Origin: Alphaproteobacteria bacterium
GTDB lineage: Bacteria > Pseudomonadota > Alphaproteobacteria > JAAXGF01
Assembly (NCBI GenBank): GCA_012267605.1
Contig: JAAXGF010000258.1
Location: forward strand, 1-8,464
Length of the DNA: 8,464 nucleotides
Reading direction: 5' to 3'
Numbering within the stretch: the first letter of the stretch is position 1; every line of letters starts with the position of its first letter. Both the position numbers and the translations under genes were made by a program. This document shows positions 1-6,726 of the stretch, piece after piece. Under the pieces are notes generated by a model that worked only from the letters and a program-made list of their open reading frames with translations, did no database searches and was not told the origin of the DNA.

Positions 1-276
1 ATCAGACCTGGGCAGTTACCATATGAGAATAAACTCTGATGGGAACGCATGGTTCGCAGCGAGGTTGGACAAGATCGATTCCTCATCCTGCGCGCGCTGA
101 GGGATGGGAACTGGAAAAGGCTAGGCGATATCCGAGACTATGTTGAGTTTCAGAGGCAAGAAACCTATATATGGGTGGGAAAAGCTGCGGACAAGTGGGC
201 CACTCCCTCGGCTAGACCGCCTGTAACCGAAACTTGCCCATTTCCAGTCAATAGAGAAGGGGAATTTCAAACGAAA
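1..276. other. left-end region with no firm gene
   Basis: I see no gene here that I can support. A plus-strand frame at 49-315 is open for 88 codons, but it has no good ribosome binding site, no recognisable motif, and its last 13 codons lie antisense to the end of the gene at 277-699. No GC-rich hairpin followed by a T-run was found that would end the leftward operon, so transcription may continue past the window edge. Confidence 0.4.
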
Positions 277-699
277 CTAATGCGGTTTTTGCAGATTGAC
301 CCTCGTCAATTTTAGCTCCGATACTGGCGCGCGACCCTGCCGATCTTTCTTGCCGTGTTCCTCTATCCCTTCGACGAGTGCCTCAAGAACGCTTCCCATC
401 AGCAGACCCGCGTGTATGTGGTAGAGGCGGAGCTCGCATTCCACGGGTGTATTTAGGGCTTCGCGTTCCAGCGTCCTGAATGCGGTCCAAGCCAGCACCG
501 GTCGCCCATTTTGCATTTCGTCAGCGCAGACCCAGACGTGTTCGTCGAGAATGATCCGCATGGTGCGAAAATCTTCGAGCCTTAGGTGCCAGGGCAGGCG
601 TTCATGCAACAGACCGAGGCGTATGCGATTATAATCCGCCGCTTGGATTCGCTTGGGCAACACTCGAAGCGGCGTATATTTTTCAATCCAGTGCGTCAA
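277..699 (-). CDS. conserved-looking hypothetical protein downstream of cbbX
   Basis: A 140-residue protein of unknown function and last visible gene of the cbbL-cbbS-cbbX operon, 43 bp after cbbX. It has no signal peptide or membrane segment, so it is probably cytoplasmic. It is rich in Trp, Arg, His and Glu; distinctive stretches are the LPWHLRLEDFRTMRI region (residues about 35-49), VWVCADE (about 55-61) and YHIHAGLLMGS (about 93-103), which look like a folded, constrained protein rather than a chance frame. The first possible start in this frame after the last stop is a TTG at 697-699, preceded by a purine-rich stretch. A better-placed ATG (730-732, with AAGGT just upstream) is in the same frame but is cut off by a TAG at 709-711. 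The position suggests a job linked to RuBisCO or CbbX, but that is guilt by association only. Confidence 0.7.
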   Translation of the reverse strand: MTHWIEKYTPLRVLPKRIQAADYNRIRLGLLHERLPWHLRLEDFRTMRIILDEHVWVCADEMQNGRPVLAWTAFRTLEREALNTPVECELRLYHIHAGLLMGSVLEALVEGIEEHGKKDRQGRAPVSELKLTRVNLQKPH

Positions 700-708
700 G
701 GCCCCTGC

Positions 709-732
709 CTACTCCGTGTTCTGCAAAGGCAT
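709..732 (-). other. seven-codon leader ORF in frame with the next gene
   Basis: Reading leftward, an ATG at 730-732 with a close TAAGGT ribosome binding site opens the frame of the 277-699 gene, then meets TAG at codon 8 (709-711). The frame then stays open through the TTG at 697-699 and on to the gene's stop. Either this is a short leader peptide with restart at TTG, or the TAG is a mutation or base-call error and the real gene starts at 732. The sequence alone does not decide. Confidence 0.4.
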
Positions 733-742
733 TTTACCTTAC

Positions 743-1681
743 TTAAACCTCTTGAATTTGCTGCTGGAAAACCCGGCTCGCCAAAATATCTTCTGGTTCT
801 AGCGTTATCAGATCCATCTTCTTTAGACTTGATTTCTTGGCAAACAATCGATTTGCTTGGCGCAGGCGCGCGCGGTCCAGCCCGTTTCGAATCGAACGCG
901 CGTTGGCGAAATGCGGTTGTTGCATCCGACGCTCGATGTACTGGGCGAAAGCCTTCTCCGCGTCCGAGCTGAAGCGGTAGTTCTGCTGAGTCAGTAACAG
1001 CTTGGCGATAGCCAACAGTTCCTCGGGGGTATAATCGGGGAAATCGAGGTGGTGCGCGATGCGTGAACGCATGCCTGGGTTGCTCTGGAAAAAGCGGTCC
1101 ATCTTGTCCTTATAACCGGCCAGAATTACGACCAGGTCGTCACGGTTGTTCTCCATGACCTGCAACAGAATTTCTATAGACTCCTGTCCGTAGTCCCGCT
1201 CATTCTCAGGCTTATAAAGGTAATAGGCCTCGTCGATAAACAGCACGCCACCCATCGCTTTCTTGATAACTTCCTTGGTCTTTGGCGCGGTATGGCCAAT
1301 GTACTGGCCAACCAGGTCGTCACGTGTCACGGAGACCAAGTGTCCCTCACGTACATATTCGTGCTTGTGCAGAATCTCCGCCATGCGCATCGCCACCGTG
1401 GTCTTTCCCGTACCGGGATTGCCGGTGAAATTCATGTGCAGCGTCGGAGTTTCGGAGGTCAGCTCCATTTTCCTGCGCAACCGCTCAACCAATAACAGTG
1501 CGGCAATTTCACGAATACGCGTCTTGATCGGTTTCAGTCCGATCAGCTCACGATCGAGTTCGTCAAGCACGTCCTGAATGTGCGTGGAGTTGAATTCGGC
1601 TTGCAAATCGATCGGTGTATCGCCATCGCTAACGATCGACGGGTTCGCCTCGCTCACTTTGTTGCTAGCCTGTTCGCTCAT
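743..1681 (-). CDS. cbbX: red-type RuBisCO activase CbbX (AAA+ ATPase)
   Basis: A 312-residue AAA+ motor, the usual length for CbbX. In the family it forms a hexameric ring, is activated by RuBP, and uses ATP to tug the C-terminal tail of red-type CbbL so that inhibitory sugar phosphates leave the active site. Visible motifs: Walker A GNPGTGKT (residues 87-94), pore-loop YIG (127-129), Walker B VLFIDE (146-151), sensor 1 in LAGY (187-190), arginine-finger region RSRIAH (205-210), and the sensor-2 helix NARSIRNGLDRAR (260-272). All key residues are intact. The start ATG (1679-1681) is the first Met of the conserved frame; a weak AAGGG lies 12 nt upstream. It is 71 bp after cbbS, with a hairpin between, and is co-oriented with cbbLS, so it is probably transcribed with them at a lower level. 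The matched red-type CbbL makes the assignment secure. Confidence 0.97.
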   Translation of the reverse strand: MSEQASNKVSEANPSIVSDGDTPIDLQAEFNSTHIQDVLDELDRELIGLKPIKTRIREIAALLLVERLRRKMELTSETPTLHMNFTGNPGTGKTTVAMRMAEILHKHEYVREGHLVSVTRDDLVGQYIGHTAPKTKEVIKKAMGGVLFIDEAYYLYKPENERDYGQESIEILLQVMENNRDDLVVILAGYKDKMDRFFQSNPGMRSRIAHHLDFPDYTPEELLAIAKLLLTQQNYRFSSDAEKAFAQYIERRMQQPHFANARSIRNGLDRARLRQANRLFAKKSSLKKMDLITLEPEDILASRVFQQQIQEV

Positions 1682-1717
1682 GCGCTGTGTCTGCCCTTAG
1701 TCGTTGGGTGCCCCCGC

Positions 1718-1740
1718 CGGGAGGGCCAGTGACCCTCCCG
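1718..1740 (-). promoter_or_regulatory. intercistronic hairpin between cbbS and cbbX
   Basis: CGGGAGGG (1718-1725) and CCCTCCCG (1733-1740) form a perfect 8-bp GC-rich stem with a 7-base loop, just after the cbbS stop in the direction of transcription. There is no T-run after it, so it is not a classical intrinsic terminator. A role in stabilising the cbbLS part of the transcript, or in reducing read-through into cbbX, would fit the need for far more RuBisCO than activase; this is inference. Confidence 0.6.
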
Positions 1741-1752
1741 TGAGGTTAGCTG

Positions 1753-2190
1753 TTAGCTGTAACGCTGACCCTCCGGCTTGTCCGCCGCATAGGAGCGCAC
1801 GGTGTAGTTCACATGGCGACTCGGGCCTTCCTGGCGCACAAGGGTGAATCCGGGCTCCTTCTTGGGTCGGTTGACGATGAACGACATACGCGGGGTCTCC
1901 CAGCCACGGGTTGAATCGAATGCCGTTACCCGAATGTAGTGGTTCGGGAAGGTCTTACGGCAGCTGTTGACTTCCATCAGAATACCCGCCGGGTCCTTGA
2001 GATCAAACATCGGCATGCCGAACATCTCCCAGTAGGTGTTACGCGGGTGTGGGTCGTCCGTGTATTCAACATTCACCGCCCAACCTTTTTCCAGGGCGTA
2101 CTTGATCTGTTTAGTGATTTGCTCATCGGTCAGATCGGGAAGAAAAGAAAACTGACCCTGGGTGATGCGATTTCGGTGATTGGTCATCAT
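1753..2190 (-). CDS. cbbS: ribulose-1,5-bisphosphate carboxylase small subunit, form IC
   Basis: A 145-residue small subunit that caps the CbbL octamer to give the L8S8 enzyme. The N-terminal ITQGQFSFLPDLTDEQI (about residues 9-25), WAVNVEYTDDPHPRNTYWEMFG (about 37-58, Y and W conserved) and the long C-terminal extension after GWETPRMSFIVNRP (about 96-109) are marks of the red-type family; this extension forms the beta-hairpin that helps assembly without a chaperone in that family. Two Met codons lie in tandem (2188-2190 and 2185-2187); the outer one sits 8 nt from a GAGGAG ribosome binding site (2199-2204) and is chosen. It follows cbbL by 21 bp, so the two are probably translationally linked. 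Confidence 0.97.
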   Translation of the reverse strand: MMTNHRNRITQGQFSFLPDLTDEQITKQIKYALEKGWAVNVEYTDDPHPRNTYWEMFGMPMFDLKDPAGILMEVNSCRKTFPNHYIRVTAFDSTRGWETPRMSFIVNRPKKEPGFTLVRQEGPSRHVNYTVRSYAADKPEGQRYS

Positions 2191-2211
2191 GGTCGTATCT
2201 CCTCTCGATTA

Positions 2212-3690
2212 TCAGACACTAGCGGTGGCAGTCGGCACGAAGTCGGCGGTATCGGTGGACTCGTAGTTGAATGTAACGTCCTTCCATGTGTCGAGTGCCG
2301 CTTTCAGCGGCCCGCACCACTTGGCCGCGGCCTCCAGTATCTCCGGACCTTCCCTCATGTAATCACGACCTTCGTTGCGCGCCTGGATCATGGTTTCGAG
2401 CGCAACACGGTTGGCGATGGCACCGGCCTGGATACCCTGCGGATGTCCGATCGTGCCGCCGCCGAACTGCAGCACCACGTCTTCGCCCAGATAGTGCAGG
2501 AGCTGATGCATTTGCCCGGCGTGAATACCGCCTGAAGCGACCGGCATGACCTTGTTAAGCGACGCCCAATCCTGTTCGAAGAACAGGCCGTTCTCCAGAC
2601 TCACCGGTGTATGCCGCTCACGCAGCGTGTCATAGAAACCCTTGATCATCAGCGGGTCGCCTTCCAGCTTTCCGACCACGGTACCGGCGTGGATATGATC
2701 CACACCCGCCATACGCATCCACTTGCAGATAACCCGAAAGTTCATACCGTGGTTCTTCTGGCGCGAATAAGTGGAATTACCGGCGCGGTGCAGGTGCAAA
2801 ACCATGTCGTTATTGCGCGCCCACTTGGCCATCGTCTGAATCGCGGTATAGCCGACGACCAAATCTATCATGATGATCACCGACCCGAGGCCCTTGGCGA
2901 ATTCGGCACGCTCGATCATTTCGTCCATGGTACCGGCGGTGACGTTCATATAATGACCTTTCACTTCACCGGTGGCAGCGGATGCACGATTGACGGCTTC
3001 CATGACGTAGAGAAAACGGTCACGCCAGTGCATGAACGGCTGGCTGTTGATGTTCTCGTCGTCCTTGACGAAATCCAGACCGCCCTTCAAGGCTTCATAA
3101 ACCACGCGGCCATAGTTTCGTCCCGACAGGCCGAGCTTGGGCTTGGTCGTCGCACCCAGCAAGGGCCGGCCAAACTTATCCAGTCGCTCGCGTTCGACGA
3201 CGATACCGGTGGCGGGGCCCTGGAAAGTCCGAAGATAGGCGACAGGCATACGCATATCCTCGAGGCGCAGCGCCTTGACCGCCTTGAAACCGAAAACGTT
3301 ACCGATGATGGATGCGGTCAGATTGGCGATCGAGTTTGGCTCGAATAGATCGATATCGTAGGCGATATAAGCGAAGTATTGAGCCTCTACTTTGGTACCC
3401 TCGCCTGTATTTGGTACGGGATCAACGCGATAGGCTTTGGCGCGGTAAAGTTCGCACGCGGTCAGGCGATCGGTCCACACAACCGTCCACGTCGCGGTCG
3501 ACGACTCGCCTGCGACGGCAGCGGCCGCTTCTTCGGGATCAACATCCTTTTGCGGCGTGATACGGAACAGGGCGATAACATCGGTGTCCTTGGGAACATA
3601 GTCGGGCTCCCAATAACCCATTTTCTTGTAAGGAATAACGCCGGATTTGTAGCGCTCCTTAGCGTCTGTGATGGTTTCGGCTTTGGCCAT
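2212..3690 (-). CDS. cbbL: ribulose-1,5-bisphosphate carboxylase large subunit, form IC
   Basis: A 492-residue catalytic subunit that fixes CO2 onto ribulose-1,5-bisphosphate in the Calvin cycle. The active site is complete: TTKPKLGLS with K183 and K185, the carbamylated Lys and metal ligands in FVKDDE (K209, D211, E212), HLHRAGNSTYSRQ (299-311), DHIHAG (331-336), and the loop-6 Lys in GKLEG (K341). The N-terminal region and the STDTADFVP tail match form IC rather than the green-type IA/IB enzymes; the tail is what CbbX grips in this family. The frame is open a further 32 codons upstream to 3786, but the start at 3688-3690 is preferred: it has GGAGG 5 nt upstream and begins MAKAETITDAKERY, the conserved N-terminus. 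The presence of CbbX, CbbS and a divergent cbbR confirms the locus. Confidence 0.98.
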   Translation of the reverse strand: MAKAETITDAKERYKSGVIPYKKMGYWEPDYVPKDTDVIALFRITPQKDVDPEEAAAAVAGESSTATWTVVWTDRLTACELYRAKAYRVDPVPNTGEGTKVEAQYFAYIAYDIDLFEPNSIANLTASIIGNVFGFKAVKALRLEDMRMPVAYLRTFQGPATGIVVERERLDKFGRPLLGATTKPKLGLSGRNYGRVVYEALKGGLDFVKDDENINSQPFMHWRDRFLYVMEAVNRASAATGEVKGHYMNVTAGTMDEMIERAEFAKGLGSVIIMIDLVVGYTAIQTMAKWARNNDMVLHLHRAGNSTYSRQKNHGMNFRVICKWMRMAGVDHIHAGTVVGKLEGDPLMIKGFYDTLRERHTPVSLENGLFFEQDWASLNKVMPVASGGIHAGQMHQLLHYLGEDVVLQFGGGTIGHPQGIQAGAIANRVALETMIQARNEGRDYMREGPEILEAAAKWCGPLKAALDTWKDVTFNYESTDTADFVPTATASV

Positions 3691-3695
3691 GGATA

Positions 3696-3700
3696 CCTCC
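3696..3700 (-). promoter_or_regulatory. cbbL ribosome binding site
   Basis: GGAGG on the minus strand, 5 nt before the ATG at 3688-3690. It decides the cbbL start against the upstream in-frame Met codons at 3742-3744 and 3784-3786. Confidence 0.85.
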
Positions 3701-3786
3701 GTAAACGTTGGTTGGTCTAAAGTGAATCGTCTTGTCTGAGCCATACGCCGCCAAGGTGCAGACAGCAAGGCATAAATTCCAGTCAA

Positions 3787-3798
3787 TTATTTAAATAA
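3787..3798. repeat. AT palindrome, possible CbbR operator
   Basis: TTATTTAAATAA is a perfect 12-bp palindrome of A and T only, 20 bp before the cbbR start. It satisfies the loose T-N11-A pattern of LysR-type sites (T3787, A3799), but AT-rich DNA does so easily, so the operator reading is an inference. Confidence 0.45.
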
Positions 3799-3803
3799 AT
3801 GTG

Positions 3804-3819
3804 ATAGATTAAAATCTAT
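3804..3819. repeat. inverted repeat across the cbbR start codon
   Basis: ATAGATT (3804-3810) and AATCTAT (3813-3819), separated by AA, form a perfect 7-bp inverted repeat that covers the first two bases of the cbbR ATG. There is no ribosome binding site between the repeat and the ATG. A protein bound here would block initiation of cbbR, which fits the negative autoregulation common among LysR-type genes. Confidence 0.5.
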
Positions 3820-4147
3820 GGATAGCTCAGCCAGTAGACAGTTGCTTCGCCGTATCAGCCTGCGCCAGCTACAGATTTTCGAGGCAATTGCCCGTCATGC
3901 CAGCTTTACCCGGGCTGCCGAAGAATTGTTTCTGACCCAGCCAACGGTTTCAATGCAAATCAAAAAGCTGGAAACCAGTATTGGACTGCCGCTGTTCGAA
4001 CAAATCGGTCGCAAGACCCACCTAACCGATGCAGGTCAAACCGTGCTCGAACACGCCCACCAAGTACTCGATGCTCTCACCAACCAAAAACCGGGCTTGG
4101 TTTGTATGGACGGTCTGAATAAATCCTTGAAGCTCATCCTTGTATAA
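3818..4147 (+). pseudogene. cbbR: truncated LysR-type regulator cbbR (DNA-binding part only)
   Basis: The first 89 residues are a textbook LysR N-terminus: winged helix-turn-helix from about residue 15 (LRQLQIFEAIARHASFTRAAEELFLTQPTVSMQIKKLE), then GLPLFEQIGRK and LTDAGQTVLEHAHQVLDALTN, the start of the linker helix. CbbR proteins are about 300 residues long and sense Calvin-cycle metabolites with a C-terminal domain. Here that domain is missing: after N89 (4082-4084) the frame runs for 20 unrelated residues, antisense to the neighbouring gene, and stops at 4145-4147. The divergent position beside cbbL supports the name cbbR. The product could bind DNA at best but should not respond to an effector; control of the operon may depend on another copy elsewhere. 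No ribosome binding site is seen before the ATG. Confidence 0.85.
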
Positions 4148-5284
4148 GTTCATTGCCGGCTCTATTTCCCGATAACTCATGCTGACGATTGGGATTTTCC
4201 AAGCCGGCAAATCCAAGCTTCCAAGCCGGGGTTTTCTGATCTGCAAGATTCTCGACTGGAAGAGAGAACCCAATTTGTTAACCAAGCCAGGAAAACGACC
4301 GTCCGGCGGATTCTCGAATGAATAGATGACGCGCACGATCAACCAGTTTGAACAGACCTCCTTGATCGGGCGGCAAGCCTCGATAAATTTTTCACGACAC
4401 AATTTTTCACTCAAGGTTGAGTAATGAACATCGATAACCGTGAGCGGGTCTTTTTTTGGATCTCCTTGACATACCAGCTCGGATATCCGCCGAGCCATCA
4501 TGCAGTCCGCCTCGGCGGCGACCTCGGTCGCGCTCGCGCCGATCATGAGAAGCTGCCAAATGTCGTCTCGCGTTCGTTGGCTGAATTTGGCGATTTCGAA
4601 TCGGGCGGGTCGTTTCTCCCTCGTAGCCACGGGGATCGAATCGATTTCGCAAATGGCGATGTATTTGTCCGACCAATTTTTCATCCCCTTTTTTACCCGG
4701 CCTGTCTCCCGCGTAATCTTCGCGGCGATCAGACTCAATACGTCGTCCGATTGCGAAATTTCCGCGTCAGAGACCTTCACGGTGCGCGTGTCGGTCGTGA
4801 TGTCGGAAATTTTCGGTTCTAGGCCTTCACCGAGTATTTTCTGCTGGATTTCGGCTTCGATCTGTTTCGCCTTTTCCGCCGCTTGAAGCGCATCAAGCTT
4901 CGCGAAACAGACGAGAAACGAGAGCTCGTGCGGTTCGTAAATGTCCTCTTCCGAGAGATGAGCTTGGAGAGTCGTTTCGGCGATCTCATAGACCTGTCCG
5001 GCGATATCGTCCGAACTGTCCCCCAATTCATCCAGGATCTTTCTTAGTCCAACCATTTGGGAACAGCTGGCAACCAGCTCTCCGGAATTCTTGGCGGCGA
5101 GACCGCTCAATTTCTCCCCCAGTTCGGGACTTGCGGCCTTGGCGAACCCTTTGGCGGGCGGAATAGCATCCACCGTCCCGGAAACCTCCGATTCTGCGGG
5201 AATGGAGGGAGTCTTAGGAACCTCGTCCCCTTCGGGAACGTCCGGCTCCACGGTATTCTGAAAGAATGAAACGATTTTCCACAT
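4022..5284 (-). CDS. uncharacterised protein with faint GGDEF/EAL-like sections, 3' end altered
   Basis: A 420-residue protein if the Met at 5282-5284 (MWKIVSFF) is the start; the frame is open to 5407, and neither start has a clear ribosome binding site. Residues 10-50 are Pro/Glu-rich and probably disordered. HELSFLVCFAKLDALQAAEKAKQIEAEI (about 119-146) recalls the second half of a GGDEF domain without its signature. LTVIDVHYSTLSEKLCREKF (about 281-300) and the following VRVIYSFENPPDG (about 317-329) recall a degenerate EAL domain that lacks the EAL catalytic residues. If right, it would be a non-catalytic c-di-GMP-type or scaffold protein. This is recognition from memory and is weak. After about residue 400 the frame enters antisense cbbR, so the last 20 residues are not native. 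No signal peptide or membrane segment is seen. Confidence 0.55.
   Translation of the reverse strand: MWKIVSFFQNTVEPDVPEGDEVPKTPSIPAESEVSGTVDAIPPAKGFAKAASPELGEKLSGLAAKNSGELVASCSQMVGLRKILDELGDSSDDIAGQVYEIAETTLQAHLSEEDIYEPHELSFLVCFAKLDALQAAEKAKQIEAEIQQKILGEGLEPKISDITTDTRTVKVSDAEISQSDDVLSLIAAKITRETGRVKKGMKNWSDKYIAICEIDSIPVATREKRPARFEIAKFSQRTRDDIWQLLMIGASATEVAAEADCMMARRISELVCQGDPKKDPLTVIDVHYSTLSEKLCREKFIEACRPIKEVCSNWLIVRVIYSFENPPDGRFPGLVNKLGSLFQSRILQIRKPRLGSLDLPAWKIPIVSMSYREIEPAMNLYKDELQGFIQTVHTNQARFLVGESIEYLVGVFEHGLTCIG
4080..4095. other. rearrangement or assembly junction
   Basis: The cbbR-like reading ends at about 4084, and the leftward gene stops resembling a self-consistent domain at about 4085-4090. 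Both convergent genes thus lose their 3' ends at the same place. The local sequence is CAACCAAAAACC, short and A-rich. No transposase, target duplication or inverted-repeat end is seen at the point, so an insertion sequence is not indicated. Confidence 0.65.
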
Positions 5285-5558
5285 TTTGAAAACGAGCGTT
5301 GATTTTGCGTGGCGGCCAGCCAAGGTCGCTGCACTTCTCCCCCAGGTTGAACCAAATAAGTAAAAATTTTCACAAAGGAGACAGAGGCGTATATGACGAT
5401 CAATCATCCGACCATGTAGCCAACATCGCGACCCGACTTACCCGCTTGTGGTCTTGTCCTTCCCGGCGCCATATTGCGAACTACCATTTACGGATGTCGG
5501 TTGGTATCGTCCGGAAAATCCTCATCGCGCTGAGCGAATAAGTGATTGAGCGTTTCTA
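5285..5558. other. intergenic region with an orphan ribosome binding site
   Basis: This lies between divergent genes and should contain their promoters. On the plus strand AAAGGAG (5374-5380) precedes an ATG at 5393-5395 that opens only 8 codons before TAG (5417-5419). A plus-strand frame at 5299-5541 has no recognisable content. No tRNA, terminator or insertion-sequence end was seen. The short ORF may be a leader peptide or the stub of a lost gene. Confidence 0.35.
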
Positions 5559-6723
5559 ATGATCGTAACCAACTGTCCATCGTCTAACGTAATTTGGTTG
5601 CGCGTGGTTATTGCCAGTTTTCTGATAACGGCGGCGCATGCGGGTTTTTCGGGAGCCGTCATCGCACAGGCGTCTGGAATTCCATCGGTCACCGTCACCC
5701 CCGTCACCACCGCTAAGGTTGCTGAGATGGCCAAGGAAATCGGCCGTACCCAGGCAGTCGAGGATGTGGAATTGCTGGCGCGTCCAAGGGTTTCTCACCA
5801 AACGGTCTTTTACTGAGGGCGCAGACGTGAAAGCAGGCGACCTATTCACTATCGAGCGTGCGCCATACGAAGCGGAAACACAGCGCATCGCAGCCGAGCT
5901 CGATAGCGCTAAGGCTCGCTTGACCAAGGCGGGCCTGGACTTGGAACGTGCTGTCGCCCTTCGCCGTAACGACAACGTCAGCCAAGCCAGGGTCGACGAG
6001 GCGACGGCCGACGAGTTGCAGGCCAAGGCAGACGTCCTCGCTCGGGAGGCAGAACTTCGGCGTGCCAAGATTGATCTCGGGTACACCATCATTAGGGCGC
6101 CGATAGATGGACGCGTTGGGAGAGCCGAATTCAGTGTCGGCGACCTCGTAGGCCCCGATAGCGGAGCCCTTGCGACCCTTGCCCAACTCGATCCAATCCA
6201 TGTCTACTGGGGCGTGAACGAGGAAATTCTCTTGGACGCCCGCCGACGGCACGAGGTTTCGGATGAGCCTGGGAATCCAGGCCCCCACGTGAAACCACGG
6301 CTGCAATTTGCTGACGGCTCTTTCTATGAGCATCCGGGACAATTGGATTTCCCCGACAATCGTATTGATCCGGTAACCGGAACTCAAACCGCGCGCGCCA
6401 TATTCCCCAATCCGGACCGCGTGCTGCTACCTGGACAGTACGTCGGCGTGATTTTGCAGATCGGCGAAAAACATGACGCTTTGGTCGTGCCCCAAGCCGC
6501 CGTGCAGGAAGATCAGGCGGGACGATTTGTGCTGGTTGTCAACGCCGAGAATCGAGTCAGCGTGCGGCGGGTAACCCTAGGGGCACGCCAGGGCATCCAT
6601 TGGGTCGTCGAAGAGGGTTTGGCAATGGATGAGCTCGTAGTTTACCAAGGCGTTCAGAAGGTTCGACCCGGCTCTCTCGTTGATCCAGTGATCGCGCCTC
6701 CGAGTTCTCCAGGGGACACGTAA
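5559..6723 (+). pseudogene. RND efflux periplasmic adaptor (membrane fusion protein), frameshifted
   Basis: Adaptor of a tripartite RND pump (AcrA/MexA type), linking the inner-membrane pump to an outer-membrane channel. The first frame (5559-5816) gives a signal-peptide-like N-terminus (hydrophobic residues about 11-27) and GRTQAVEDVELLAR, then is lost after CGT at 5781-5783. The second frame, from GTC at 5782, gives VQGFLTKRSFTEGADVKAG, the first lipoyl half, then the alpha-helical hairpin (about 5870-6070), the second lipoyl half YTIIRAPIDGRVG (6082-6120), the beta-barrel DPIHVYWGVNE and the membrane-proximal domain through LLPGQYVGV and VVPQAAVQ. Reading CGT-GTC at the break, i.e. restoring two lost bases GT, gives one 388-residue protein of normal length. 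GDLFTIE also lacks one residue compared with the usual GDLLFTIE. No strong ribosome binding site is seen before the ATG at 5559. It ends 3 bp before the pump gene. Confidence 0.88.
6711..6716 (+). promoter_or_regulatory. ribosome binding site for the pump gene
   Basis: AGGGGA lies 10 nt before the TTG at 6727-6729. It supports this TTG as the start, since no ATG or GTG fits and the encoded FSAFFIDRPRFA is the conserved N-terminus of the family. Confidence 0.55.
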
Positions 6724-6726
6724 CCT

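Larger units (their letters stand above)
3691..3817. promoter_or_regulatory. cbbL-cbbR divergent control region
   Basis: The 127-bp spacer between cbbL and the divergent cbbR should hold both promoters and CbbR sites, as is the rule for LysR-type regulators. The half near cbbR (3781-3817) is strikingly AT-rich and contains two palindromes. For cbbL, reading leftward, a good -35-like TTGACT lies at 3781-3786, but no convincing -10 is found 16-18 bp downstream, which fits a promoter that needs an activator. The rest of the spacer (3701-3780) shows nothing distinctive. Confidence 0.65.

Noticed and set aside
305..305. Asn in place of His in the HLHRAGN stretch of CbbL (residue 305) as a possible active-site change
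   Set aside because: As far as I recall, form IC enzymes carry Asn here (HRAGNSTY), so it is a family trait and not a lesion. The coordinates given are the residue number; the codon lies at 2776-2778.
49..315. 88-codon plus-strand open frame at the left end
   Set aside because: It has no ribosome binding site or recognisable motif, and its end overlaps antisense a better-supported gene. It is kept only as a note under the left-end region.
1745..1758. Tandem GTTAGCT repeat at the cbbS stop
   Set aside because: Two 7-base copies only, with no sign of function; likely chance.
2611..3348. Long 245-codon plus-strand frame
   Set aside because: It lies wholly antisense to cbbL, whose protein is fully conserved. 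It is a shadow of cbbL codon use.
3691..3786. 32-residue N-terminal extension of CbbL
   Set aside because: The extension is not part of the conserved protein, and the GGAGG at 3696-3700 points to the start at 3690.
5842..6387. 181-codon minus-strand frame
   Set aside because: It is antisense to the adaptor gene, whose domains are clear in the plus-strand frame.
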